A stretch of DNA of 64,000 bases from Juglans regia. Its lineage: Eukaryota > Streptophyta > Magnoliopsida > Fagales > Juglandaceae. The translations under genes and the position numbers were made by a program. The notes beneath the pieces are model-generated. The model saw nothing but the letters and a program-made list of their open reading frames with translations. It did no database searches and was not told the origin of the DNA. Numbering within the stretch: the first letter of the stretch is position 1; the number at the start of each line of letters is the position of its first letter. The stretch spans positions 62,001-126,000 of the forward strand of contig NC_049913.1 in NCBI RefSeq assembly GCF_001411555.2, read 5' to 3'. Below, piece after piece: positions 10,606 to 21,997 of this stretch.

Positions 10606-13600
10606 TATCGATATAGTGTACTCAGGTGAATCATGTGCTGATGCGTGGATAGAGAAAGAGGTAAGAGATAACATCAAGCTGGTAGGATTCTATATTATTT
10701 TTGGTTTGGGTAGTGAGATGAGAATTTTTTATTTTAGATGAAAGTTTAAAATATTATTATTATTTTGGAATTTGAAAAAGTTGAATTGGGATTTGAAAAA
10801 ATTGAATTGTTTATTATATTTTGTGTGAGAATTTGAAAAAGTTGTAATGATGAGATGAGAATTTTGTGTCTTGTCTTTGCTTTTGTGTCTTGTCTTTGCC
10901 CCCAAACTCTGGCATGTGTGAAAATAGAAATTATTGTTTTCCTGTGTGGATTGGCTGTCAAGTTGAATTGTTTTCACTAGTTGGTTGTCTCTTCCTTTCA
11001 TCTATGTCATGGATATAACTTGAGCTACGGTTGACTTTTAATGGCCGGACACACACACACACACATTAAAAGTAAAAATTTTATTGATAGAACTAGGCAA
11101 ATGCCCAAGGACACAGGACATATACAAGAAGAAACACCTAGTAGGAAGAAGAGGGAGAGATAGATACAAGGAACTCGTGAACATTATGACCATTGAAATC
11201 TATAGCTATTGTCCAAAGAAATAATGTCTTGAAAAAAAAGGCTTCTAAGCTCCACCGAATGTACTTTGTCTTTGAATGTTCGTACATTTTTTTCCTTCCA
11301 AATACACCATTGCAGGCATATGGGGACAATCTTCCAAATTGATGCAATTTTCTGAATTCCATATAGACTCCTCCAGCTGGCGAGAAGATCAGCCACCCTC
11401 CTGGGGATTACCCATGCCATCCCCATCCTGTTGAACATATCATTCCATAAGGCCCTAGCAACCTCACAGTGAAGAAGCAAATGATCCACTGTTTCACTAC
11501 TTTTCCTGCACATGCACCACCAATCCATTTCAATAATCCGCTTTTTCGTAGGTTGTCGATGGCCAAGATCTTCCCCAATGAAGCAGGATATATTTAGCAT
11601 ATTAGGATGTTCTTTTCGTTCAACTCCTTGTTGTCCTGTTTTACTTCCACCATTTTTTTCTGTCCTGCGTAATTTTTCAACGGCACTTGAACCATGACCA
11701 ACCCATAAACATTTACCAACAACAACGTGGAATGACATCTTTCCCTTATATATGGGGATACAATTTCCTTAGCCCACGCATGAAATACTCCGCTTGTGGA
11801 GCTTCCCATGACCCGCTAGCTGAATTGGCCCTAAAAGTGAATTTGAGAATGAAGGAGGTTCTGTGGGCAGGGCCCTTATCTCTCTTCTTGACCTAACTCT
11901 TTCACATCTCATGGAACTACACATGCATGCAATAGAGTATTTTGAGATAGTTTTTGTCCTCATAACTCAGATGTATTCTGGTCTTATGCATTTAAATTTT
12001 TGTTGTCCTCAAACTATTTATTGTAGATTCTTGAGTGAATGTAGCATCATCTTCCTTCCTGTCTTTCCATCTTTTATTTTCTGACAATTTTTGCAGTTGG
12101 CATGGTTACACTTTTTTAAAAGTTTTATAACACAGTCCGGTGTGGAAATCAGTTCTGTTGATGAATGTTTCGTTGTATTTATTAAGCATATTGTGATAAT
12201 TGTGTTTTCCTGGTGTATGCTTTCTTGTTAATCTGGCAGGTTGTAGCGTTGAAGGGGGATGGATGTCCCAAAGTCTGGGTTGCCACTTCTGATCATTGTC
12301 AGCAGCAAGCAGCATATGGAGCAGTATGTATTCTCCTCATGGTTATAGACCAATTTTTGTGAAATTGATGCCACTTCTTTGTTAATCTATTGAGTGCAAT
12401 TCTTATATGCCCCTTTTCAAATACTTATAGAAAGGGGTTAAATACTAAAATAGTCCGTGGTTTTACTTATCAAACAAAAAAAGTCCCTGTGGTTTGTCTC
12501 TAAATTGAAAATTGTTTTCGCAGTCACGCATTCAAGCAAGGGCATTTGCCTAAAAATACAACTTATGAGAAAAACATAGTTATTCATTAATTGAAAATTG
12601 TTTTTTAGATTTTTTTTTTAAATTTTTAGATGAGTTATTTTTTATATTATTTCTGTGTTTTTTAATTAATTAATTTATTATTTTTCTTTTATTGTTGCTA
12701 ACCAGACACTTCTAATAATTCAAGTTCACCAACAGAGTAGGGACGGAAGGAATTATTTGATCAAAGTTGAAAGTATGGGTAGTAAATAGTTTAAAACTAA
12801 AACTTAAGAGGCAAACCACAAGGACTATTTTAGTATTTATCCTAAAAAATTATTTTAAATATCTTGTGTGTATTCATTTGCTGGGGTAATTAATAATAAT
12901 AATATGCAACTTAATGTGCAGTAGTTGATTATATCATATGGTATCCCATATTGTAACCAATAAGTTTAGGTCTTCAACCTTATGGTTTCATTTATTTTGA
13001 TATTAAATGTTCTAAATCTGTTTGACATCGAGTTTATCGTATTTGCCTGCATGTCTGAAATAGGAGTTTATTTTTGGGTTAGTATAACCATTACATTTTT
13101 ATTTAGCCTAGAAACAATCATACATGAAACTTCATTCTCTCCTTATAATCCCATTCGCCCCAACCTCACACCAGTTAAACCCTTTTAATTAACTTACCTT
13201 GGATCCCCGCATCTCCCCTTTGTATGGCAACACTATGTTTCCTTGCTTTCTCAGTAATCTGATTTTCTTCAGCCTAATGTTTCTTGAGTGTAGTTCAAAT
13301 TTAAACATTGCAATGTTTTCTCCAATTTGTTTAGCCACTTCTTTTTTTCCTTGGTGACTGGTTTATTTTCAATTTTTCTAAAGAATCTGTTCAAATTTTG
13401 TTGCTTGGTGTTAGTCTACATTTTTGTAATCTTTGTCAGGAAATAATTCTCCAAAAATCCCCCAACTATTTTTTTACCACAATTTTTTATTTATAGGTAA
13501 TTAAGAAGTTTTATTCATAAGAAAAGAAGGCATAGCCCTTTTTTTCCACAAATATATAATGGATTCCTTCTTTTATTCTCTATATAGCTAGTCTTTGGTC

Positions 13601-16099
13601 ATTTGCTGGTGTGGCAATCACTGTAGATCTCTTAAGATTCATAACTTCTGTATTATTTGCCATAAGACTTTCTTGTAATCATTTTGTGTGGTATCAGCAC
13701 GATTAATTCAGGAATCAAACTCAGTTCCCTCGTGGGGAATTAGCCATTCTGATTATAGTTGCTGAACTCTAGATATGTATTGTTGAAGTGTACTAATCAG
13801 AAATCTAGTCAGTTTACATTTACTGTGCTTCTGTCCTCCACTTTTTTTGTTTTCATGCTGTGTGCGGGATGTTCCCGATGGTAGGCATGTCATATACTCC
13901 TTTTAGACTATGTACTTCAATGATGGTTGAATCATGCTTTTGTTGATTGCCCGAATTTATAATATTTTCCAGGGTGCCTTTGTTTGGAGTAGTAAGGCGT
14001 TGATTTCTGAGGTGAGCCATTAATATATGTGGGGAATTTTTGAACTTGTACTTACTGTACTCTTGCTATTTGTTTTACTGTCCATATCACAAATCACCAA
14101 TAGCAGTTTATGGATTTCATGATGATGCACGGTCATCTCTCACAAGACTCTGGGGCGCTACCGTCTAGTTATGATAGCCTTATGTCATGATGATTATGTC
14201 CTACACAGAATGCATTCATTCTAAAAAGGTTCTCATGATTTTCATTCCAATTGTTTGTTCACTAAAAACAATAGAATATTACTTTCAATGAGAATACGTT
14301 AATAACCTAGGGCAAAAACCATGTTCTGTTATCTTGGCTCATCAAAATCCACATGTCTGCCACAATTTCATTCTTTCAGTAATCTGATCCCATCTAAATT
14401 TTGGTTGTTTCAACAAATCTTTTCTCAACTAATCGGGATCCATTATCAGTATCTTTTTTCTTCATCCTATCCTATCCGAGTTCATACTCTCAGTCACTTC
14501 TTTTTTTTGAGTAAGATATCTTTATTAAAAAGTGGAAAGGGCGCAACACTCATTTCCCTGTTATTCATTCGCGAGATGCTCTTAAATTCAATGTGTGTGC
14601 TGTCATTTTCTCTCTCACTGATGGATGATTAAACAAGATATGAAAAATATTTTTACTTCAGCATTGTTGTAGACTACTGCCCACTTTTCGTGCTAAATTA
14701 CACATCTTATATTGTTCCTATTGTTCTTATGGTTTTACTTATTGATAATTGACCCATTCAACAGCTCTATATTGTATAATTACGTGAAAAAAGAGAGATC
14801 AATCAATCTGACTTCAATTTTGCTAGGAAGTTTCTAGCTTGTTCTTTGATGACAGGGTTTTTCTGGTACGGAGTATATTCCAGGTATATTATGTATTTTA
14901 ATTTTTTTTTTCCTATGCGGTTGGGGTTTAGATTAAAGCATCACAGAGGGAGGTTGAGAGGATGCTTCAAGAACAAAGGTGTGTTCTGTCTGAGATGAAT
15001 GTTCACATCGATATTACTTATATACTCAGTACTCTTTTGCATTTTGCTTGTTATATTCCCAACTAATTAAACAACATGGCTGACACATAAGTATCTCATA
15101 GAGATTTGTCCTCATTGATTGTCGGATGAGATCAGAGATTATTATAGTTATATAAATTGGTAACATCTCTGTTTAAAGAAAAATTTTAAAAGCCACAATT
15201 AAAGAGAACTCATGGTTTTAAGCAAAGCACTCAATAAGAGTTGTCTCATGAAGTATCATGACATTTGTTCTCAACGCTTAAAGCAAGCCATAGTGTAAGA
15301 CAAGATCATGTATTAGAGGCAAGTGCACTAAGTGTTCTCTGAGTTTAAATTCTTCTGGTAGGATTTTGTTCTTGACATCTTGTGCCACCCTGGTAAGATT
15401 ATAGGAACTTGATCAGGTTTCTCTTTGGTTATCTTTTAGCCACAGTGGAAGTGTTAGCTCCATAACTCTAGGGGTCACATATCCTTAAGAAGTATGCCAT
15501 CAGAGTTAAAACAAGAAAACCGTGGTAGTGGTTTCTTCTTGCTCTGGGAATCTTCACGCGCGGCCTAGTAAGAACTAAACAAATGCAATTTGACCATTGT
15601 AAGACAAACAATTAAGAAGTTTCACAAGCTTTAGGAAACTAGTTTATGTGGATGGATGTTTACCTTTTCTGATCATGTACATCTTTTACATGGATGTTTA
15701 CTGAAAAATAGTTTATGTTCTGATCTTGTGCTGGTTTCTTTTGCTTCAATTATCGTCATCACCATCATTATTCTTTTTGTTGTTGTTAGAGTAATGCTAC
15801 ATACAGTCATTAATTGTATAAACGCCTCACACTCCTTTTGAAATAGTGGATTTCACTATTAAAAAATTAATTTTTAAAACGAGTTCTATATTTATTCACA
15901 TTTTTCAAAATGAGTATGTGGTGCTTACGCACTTGCTGCAAATATTCTCTCTTAAATGGTTAACCAGTTTGTTTCCCTTTTCAGATCTGCTTCTTTTCAA
16001 GGTAAATTGTTAAAGCACAATCTTGATTCAGAAGTTGTAGATGCTCTTAAAGATCTGAAAAAGAAGCTATCGGAAAATGAGTCAAATACTGAAAAGTAG
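10606..16099 (+). CDS. YacP-like NYN-domain nuclease, C-terminal exons (5' part not visible)
   Basis: Five exons with GT-AG borders join in frame: 10606-10660, 12240-12323, 13973-14011, 14932-14978 and 15985-16099 (TAG stop). Their product reads IDIVYSGESCADAWIEKE, VVALKGDGCPKVWVATSDHC, QQQAAYGA, GAFVWSSKALISE, then a coiled charged tail ending LKKKLSENESNTEK. The GESCADAWIEKE and VATSDHCQQQ blocks are the hallmark of plant YacP-like NYN proteins, homologous to the bacterial ribosome-associated ribonuclease Rae1/YacP. The N-terminal DGYN strand with the first catalytic aspartate is missing: its exons lie upstream of the window, beyond an intron of more than 10 kb of nested LINEs, or have been lost. 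The family call is confident; expression and completeness are unknown. Confidence 0.82.
10690..10858. mobile_element. Tourist-like MITE remnant
   Basis: It has the family signatures TTTGGTTTGGGTAGTGAGATGAG, a GAATTTGAAAAAGTTGAATT core (duplicated here) and GTAATGATGAGATGAG. The ends and target duplication are eroded. It lies in the first visible intron of the nuclease gene. Confidence 0.5.
11051..11066. repeat. (AC)n microsatellite next to a LINE tail
   Basis: A short CA-repeat immediately before the antisense LINE 3' end. Confidence 0.7.
11067..11810 (-). mobile_element. 5'-truncated LINE in the nuclease intron
   Basis: Minus-strand frames at 11738-11184 and 11362-11138 encode the zf-RVT end of the LINE family: MDWWCMCRKSSETVDHLLLHC, WNDMFNRMGMAWVIP, QWCIWKEKNVRTF and a tail matching the other copies. 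The 3' UTR (11067-11137) is homologous to those at 5.0 and 61.6 kb. Upstream of about 11810 the similarity fades. It sits between the exons ending at 10660 and starting at 12240, antisense to the gene. Confidence 0.82.
12437..12842. mobile_element. MITE with about 25-bp terminal inverted repeats
   Basis: The left end TAAATACTAAAATAGTCC is mirrored at the right end as GGACTATTTTAGTATTTA, extended by GTGGTTT / AAACCAC, around 350 bp of non-coding DNA. I found no convincing target duplication, so the superfamily is uncertain. It lies in the intron between nuclease exons 12240-12323 and 13973-14011. Confidence 0.65.
13480..13550 (-). mobile_element. LINE 3'-tail fragment
   Basis: About 70 bp resembling the family 3' end (TTTATTCATAAGAAAAGAAGGCATAGCCC) in antisense orientation. 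It is too short to assign further. Confidence 0.4.
15788..15958. mobile_element. Short MITE-like repeat (GAGTAATGCTACATACA type)
   Basis: It begins GAGTAATGCTACATACA and ends GCAAATATTCTCTC, in weak inverted relation, with an AT-rich middle. Related starts occur near 23592 and, inverted, near 29330. It lies in the last nuclease intron. Confidence 0.4.
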
Positions 16100-16755
16100 C
16101 TGATCGGGTTGATTTGATGTTCTCTCTTTCACGTTTAACCTCCTCACATTACGGTACAACCTTCATGAGACAGTCTTGGCTGTAGAATTTCCAAATTGTA
16201 CCCATTACCCTGCACCGTGCACATCCTACATCTTGATTAAGTGTATGTACGTAGCTATTCGGTGCAGGTACATAATAGAGCATATTAATAACAAGTAGGT
16301 ATGAATAGATTTCGAGCGTACGGGTAACGACGAAGTAGTTCTCTAATTGAGATTAGTTCTAAATTTTGGGAATTATGTGCCATGGTGACGATCTGGATTG
16401 GCAATCACATTGTCTACTTGAACCATTAGATATATATACATATATATATATATATAAATGGTATTTGCATTCATAAATTATGAAGTATTGCATATTTTAA
16501 AAAATAAAAATAAAAAAATATGAGAATCACAAAAAAATTAACTTTTTAAGGGTGGACTTTATTCTTTTTCGAAATGAATGATTGGTTCTTGTACAGCTCA
16601 TGATTTTTTTTTTTTTAAATCATAAAGAACCCATGATTATATTTAGCATTATTCAAATATATATATATATAAATGTGAAAAGTATTATTTCAGATAAACC
16701 TACAACATAGAGAGCACTTTCAAGTTACAGTGTCATCACAGTTTCATGGACAAAT
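16100..16755. other. Nuclease gene 3' flank
   Basis: Probable 3' UTR followed by AT-rich DNA with AT runs at about 16432-16456 and 16658-16672. No polyadenylation site can be fixed by eye. Confidence 0.4.
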
Positions 16756-16758
16756 TAA

Positions 16759-17085
16759 GGTCTCATTTAATTACACAAATAAGATGAAATAATTTGAATA
16801 GTAATAAAATAGTTTGAATTAAGATTTTTATGAGATTTGGAAAAGGAAAGAGACAAAATTGAATAAAAAAATCATAAATTTTAGAATATAATTTTTGTTT
16901 TAGAGTTTAAAAAAGTTGAATTATTTTTTGTGTTTAATTTTGAAGTTTGGTAAAGTTGTAATGATTAGATAAAGAAGTTAAAAATTTGTAATTGAAAAAT
17001 ATTTTTATTTGAATGGTGTTTAGATGTTGAAATGAGATAAAATAAGATGAAATAGTTTGAAAGATTTGTGAAACTAAACCAGCTT
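16759..17085. mobile_element. Tourist-like MITE
   Basis: A 327-bp family member flanked by TAA on both sides (16756-16758, 17086-17088). Its ends are GGTCTCATTTAATTA and AAACCAGCTT, and the interior contains the conserved AAGTTGAATT and AATGATTAGATAAA blocks. Confidence 0.7.
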
Positions 17086-17088
17086 TAA

Positions 17089-17827
17089 AGTGCTTTTGAT
17101 CAACGGCTGCTGCGCTGTTCCGAGGATTATTATTTTTGGGATTTTCAATGAAGAGCCGTAACTATGTATAACCGTTCAGAATTCTAAAGTTAGTCTGTGA
17201 GATAAAATAAGAAAAATTTTAAAATGGTCCTTTACACCATTCATATCAGTTTTTCATTAATGGTAAAATAAATCCATCTACATGGGATTTTAGTCCTAAT
17301 AATTTAATTAAATTAAAAGAGAAACGACTTTGATAAATTGTCAAAACCTCTAGCGTTAGAGTGGCCTACCATAGTTTGGCATGCGTTGGATTGGCGCCTG
17401 GCGGCACGAGGTTGGCTAGATAAAGTTATAATGGTAAAGTCTAACGCATCTAGGCACTATATCTAGTACATTCAGTGCCTAAGTAGTGTCGGATCTACCT
17501 CATCTAGGCTAGACAGCTTCATTGGCATTGAATCCATTGCAAGATTTTTTTTCCTAACAGGATTCTAGTTGTTGCTTATGGTGGCGACTGTCGCCAACAG
17601 GTGGTCGATGGCGGCTGCCATCCAGAGCAACGCCCAGATTAATTTATTTTGTGATAAATCAACTGTTCTCAGGGGGGTGACCAGCATCCTAAGTGATGAC
17701 TGGAATGGTGTATGATAATTGTCTAAAAAATAATTAGCATTAAGATCTTTACATAATTAGGGTTTTAGGTATTTCATTAAAAAATATATTGCAATTGAGT
17801 TCATGCTAAAATCATTAGCAAGTTGTG
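17089..17827. other. Intergenic, nothing recognised
   Basis: Mixed-composition DNA without a supported exon, terminal repeat or RNA gene. Confidence 0.4.
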
Positions 17828-18084
17828 GTGGTGCATAGGCCTGTGCAAATGGCCCGAAGACCCGTCCCACCCGAAGAATCCGAATAGACCCATCCGTTAA
17901 AATTGATTTAGATTACATTTCGGGTCGAACCCGCTAAAAATCGGTTTCAACCCAATTAACCCGACTAACAAGTAACACGCTTATAAACTCTTATTTGCAG
18001 ATCAAACCCTAGCTTCCTTGCCCTCTGCATTCTCTTCGTCATCATCATTGCCTCCCATCCCTATTCTCTGAAATTTCACCTCGT

Positions 18085-18440
18085 CTAAATAGCAAGTATA
18101 ATTATATCTATCACCACCTTCTGAACCGTTTGAGGTTCGTAATCAAACAAAGTGGAATTTAGAGTGGTGTTGATGAACTTTTGGGGACAAGAATATTGCA
18201 TATCCCAGAGATCCATTCTTGCAATGGTCATGCTACGAGCAGATTGGTTGATGTTCAGAACCAAGAATTCAAGCTCTTCAGATTTCAAAACTGCGTACGA
18301 ATCGTTTCGACGCTCGAGCTCATACTCCGTGGCCACAACATTGAGGCCGATCACCTCCCTAGAAAGGGAAGGAGATGTTTTTTAGGTTTCCACACTTGTA
18401 GGTACGACTGCATGCAAGGAAGGGATCATCCTCGAGGTTG
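18085..18440 (-). pseudogene. Captured LRK10-like receptor kinase fragment (GUB_WAK-type ectodomain)
   Basis: Read on the minus strand, one frame gives CSRTYKCGNLKNISFPF, then a stop where the family has tryptophan, then GGDRPQCCGH. After a one-base shift it continues as EYELERRNDSYAV, then LVLNINQSARSMTIARMDLW and CPQKFINTTLNSTLFDYEP. That order (CGN..ISYPFWGG.RP..CGHP..ELEC, then VLNINQ...ARMDLW, then CP) is the cysteine-rich extracellular domain of LRK10-like/WAK-related receptor kinases. No transmembrane or kinase part is present. The nonsense codon and frameshift show it is not a functional protein. It lies inside the hAT element. Confidence 0.82.
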
Positions 18441-18645
18441 TGAGATGGAGGTGTTACTGTTGAGAAGAAGGAAAGGGTGATGAGAAGGGAAGATACAGAG
18501 AGATGGGTATCCATGTTTAAAGAATATTCATGGAGAGAAAAAACAGCAAGAAAATCAAATGGCAGATGGGTATCCTCGTCATCGGTGTGTTCATCAACTC
18601 TGATTGAGAATCAAACACAGCGAGAAAATCTCTTTCTTTCCCTCC

Positions 18646-18771
18646 ATGGATTCTTCTTCTTCTTCTTCAACATCGTCTCTCCATCTGGCCATGGTGGCCT
18701 TGGTGGGGGCCTCACTAATGGCCATCTTGGCCTTCTACATCCACAAGCACAGCATTGACCAGGTCCTCTAG
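18646..18771 (+). pseudogene. Captured AMP deaminase N-terminal fragment
   Basis: An ATG-started frame encodes a serine run and then LHLAMVALVGASLMAILAFY and IHKHSIDQVL before TAG at 18769-18771. The hydrophobic segment of about 20 residues after a short serine-rich leader matches the N-terminal membrane anchor of plant AMP deaminases (AMPD/FAC1 family). The catalytic domain is absent. The upstream 18480-18645 may be the donor gene's 5' leader. I recognise this from the family pattern; a protein search would settle it. Confidence 0.65.
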
Positions 18772-18903
18772 CGTCTTAAGGGAAAACTCGAGTTGACCCG
18801 ACCCGAGATGTTCGGTGCCGGGTTGCTGTTTCTTGTTGACGGATTAGGTCGGGTCGGGCCCAAACTCAGTTCAGATTGGTCGGGTTGCAGCCCTAGTGGT
18901 GCA

Positions 18904-21610
18904 GTAGGGTTGGACGGATGAGTTTAACACCTAATCCTAGAGCGCCACTTTTCTAAAACAAATATGTAAGTCTATTACTATCATACTAAAATTATCCAAG
19001 TACTCCTGATTATTCACGTTAATGCTAAACAAAAGATATTAGCACGGATTAGTAACCAACATAAAATATTAAGAGCATTAACACAATAATTTGGTTACGA
19101 AGGGAAATCCTTTAAAAAACTCTTCAAAGGTAAAACCCTACGAGACAACCAAATCCAGGAAATCCAAATTTACCGATTGAGAGTATTACAAGAAAAACGT
19201 TTACAAAACCTTTGTAACTAGACACGTTTATCCAAGACACGCGATCTGTTTGTCTTCTACCGCAGTAGGTGGTCAGAACCTCTGACATTCTCTAATCTTT
19301 ATATTTCCTACTGAGACCTTCAGTAGTTGAACTTGAGCAGGACAACTTTCCCTTGGAGTATGCTCTCACTCAATCCCATGGACTGAACTTTTTAGAAAAT
19401 CATTCTCTCAAGAATTTTCTCTTGCACGATCTCTTGAAGTTCTATCTAGATCTTCAAGCTCTCAATCCTTGTGAATATGTGTTGTTCAAGTGTTGTTTAA
19501 GACCCTCAGTCGACTCCTCTATAAATAGGCAATACTGTGATTGATTTGGAGAATGATTCTGCTGACAGGTTTATCCAAAATCTCAATCAGATATGTTGCT
19601 AACTATTTGCGAACATCTCGGACTGAATCACTTCTTCTGGATTGCATCGAGTTCAAATCAGCTTTAATTTCTTCAATAAAGCTTACATCTTTATCTCTTC
19701 AACTGACTCTTAGACTCGAAACATACATATGACTCTTGTAAACTCTTATCTTATAATATAAACAATATTTGATAAGAGTTACAATTCAAACACTTATCTT
19801 TATTGGATAACTTCTATTCAAATACTCATCCTTATCGGATGCAATCCTAGAGTCCTATTTAAAATTATATTTATCCATAATTCGAATTTAAATATGGACT
19901 CATTTAATCCTAGCCAAACATAAATTACATTTACACATATAATGATTTTTTCTTAAGAAAAATTCTATTTACATGCTAGTGTGAATGATACATCTTTTTA
20001 CGTCTTCAATATGACATGATTTTATTTGAAAGAAAAATTTAAGTTTTATAAATCAAATGTTGCCATGCAAGAAGTGTGAATAGAATGACATTTTTTTTTC
20101 TAAACGTTTTCCAACGTATTTTTCTTTAACCTGTATTTATAGACGTAGACTTCTCCAATCTAGTTAAGACAATGTAAATTAAGAACCATGCTTTGGAATA
20201 CCAGCTTCAAAACATATACCGATCGAAAGTCTAACCTAGTCGAACACTTGGTGTAATTATTAATTTTTTACAGATAACACAAAGCAATTCCTGTATTGGG
20301 AAGAACGAAATATGATCCGGATCCCATAACTCATATTGGCTGGGCCGCTCTATCTGGTCCAATTTGATTGAGCTCGACCTAAGAAGTCCAGTAATTGACC
20401 TGTGAAAAGAGCTTTATGATTGGTCCTGTCGGTGTAGCGACATTTGCCGAAATGGAGGGCATGCACATCGTATTCTGCATGTTGAATATTGAATATTATG
20501 CACTTATTTTATTTTACGGTTATGACTAATTAATTAATGTAATGATATCATTTTATAAAAAATATTAAATTTTCTTGATCTGAATCTTAAATTTTATATA
20601 ACCATAATCAATTAAAAATAAATGATTACAAAAAAAAAAAAAAAACTATATCATTATTACTATTTCGACAGAGACAAAGTCATGACTCATGAGCACTGAT
20701 TAGTAGCTTGTTCAGTTTTGTTAAATGAGTAGAATCAAGTCAATAAATTTCAGCACGAATGTCATGCATTAAAATATATATATAGTGAATGAATGCCACC
20801 GCCACATGCAAGACTATCTATGATGTTATGGGTCCTCTGGCTGTCAGACAGATTCAGACCAGTATATTGTTGGGTTGGTAATAAAGAAAGAAAAATGATA
20901 GTTGTAATAGCGAATATGCAAGCGTCGTATAATTATTTTAAAAAAATGAATATATACAAGACTTACATAAAAAAAATATATTAATTTTTTAATAATAAAC
21001 TCCATTCTTTTCAAAACGATTATACTAGTACCATACCATACAATGTTATATTACGACCAAGATTAAATCCATTGTGCCAAATGGTATGATAGTTTAATTC
21101 ACTCCATATATAGCTCACAGAGCGTTAGAGAGGCAGATCATGCATGCCTCTTAGTCGCTAGCTCTTACTTCCACGCCATATTAATTATTTTATGAGAATT
21201 GCTATAGATACAAAAAGATTATATAAAAATAAACTCACAAACTAACGTTGTTTCACGTAATGCGTTAGATCTACTTTACATTAAAAGTAACTTTACAATC
21301 TAACGTACTATATTAAACTTCATCAATTTGTGAATTTATTTTTATAACTAAATTATTTCTCTTATTTTATATGATAATAAGACCAACATTTCTCTTGACT
21401 AGAGATTAAGGGCCACGTGGCAAAAAAGTTACTGTTACTCAGCATTGTACTGTTTAGTATACCATTTTCTATGGATACTCTCTTTTAACATTTTGGTGTA
21501 AGCAAGATAATTTGGTTCACAATATTGTCATTATAATCCCTTAAAAAGACTACGGAGCTCAAATCAAAAGGACAATTACGAACCCATATGTATTGTATGG
21601 TGATGTAGTC
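18904..21610. other. Intergenic region
   Basis: No supported gene. An A-run lies at about 20629-20644. The stretch 19080-19740 has a more balanced composition and could be retrotransposon LTR debris, but I cannot show terminal repeats. Confidence 0.35.
21190..21365. mobile_element. Fold-back MITE
   Basis: AAACTCACAAACTAACG on the left and CATCAATTTGTGAATTTATTT on the right are partial inverted repeats, around TTAGATCTA...CTTTACAATCT. The same arrangement recurs at 59488-59622 with about the same length, so this is a small repeat family. Confidence 0.5.
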
Positions 21611-21613
21611 TAA

Positions 21614-21795
21614 GGATTCGTTTGGATTCGTAAGTGATCTCAGTTCATCTCAGCTCATCTCAACTCATCTCACTATTATTCAGCAACTTTAACTCATAAA
21701 TTTCACTACTATTCACAACTCATCTCATTACTATTTATAATCTATCTCAGCTCATCTTAACTCATCTCAAATCATCTTTAAATTTAAACGTCTCC
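21614..21795. mobile_element. Tourist-like MITE, short deleted member
   Basis: A 182-bp element with ends GGATTCGTTTGGATT and AAATTTAAACGTCTCC, flanked by TAA on both sides (21611-21613, 21796-21798). The interior consists mostly of repeated ACTCATCTCA units, the reverse complement of the family GATGAGAT motif. Confidence 0.7.
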
Positions 21796-21956
21796 TAAAT
21801 GACACATAGAAGAAAAGACAGAGGAGCGTGATCGGTAAATCTGTAGGGAAGCATGGCATTTGGGAGTGTCAACTCCTTGCAGGGGAATCACGAGATACTT
21901 GCCAGCTCGATCAGAAGTAGCACTGAAAAGGTACGAACAAGAAGGAAAGGAAAGAC

Positions 21957-21963
<7 letters not shown>

Positions 21964-21990
<27 letters not shown>
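21964..21990. repeat. (GA)n microsatellite
   Basis: About 13 GA units. Confidence 0.9.

Positions 21991-21997
<7 letters not shown>

Larger units (their letters stand above)
17836..18895. mobile_element. Non-autonomous hAT transposon carrying host gene fragments
   Basis: The element begins TAGGCCTGTGCAA and ends TTGCAGCCCTA, in inverted relation, and is flanked by a perfect 8-bp duplication GTGGTGCA (17828-17835 and 18896-18903). TAGG...CCTA ends with an 8-bp duplication identify the hAT superfamily. Both subterminal regions are full of GGGTCGGGT / ACCCGACCC-type motifs. There is no transposase. The interior holds a receptor-kinase ectodomain fragment on the minus strand and the N-terminal exon of an AMP deaminase on the plus strand, listed separately. 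Confidence 0.88.

Noticed and set aside
21853..21930. Possible first exon MAFGSVNSLQGNHEILASSI with a donor-like GTACGA
   Set aside because: No acceptor-bounded second exon could be found downstream, and the following GA repeat is non-coding.
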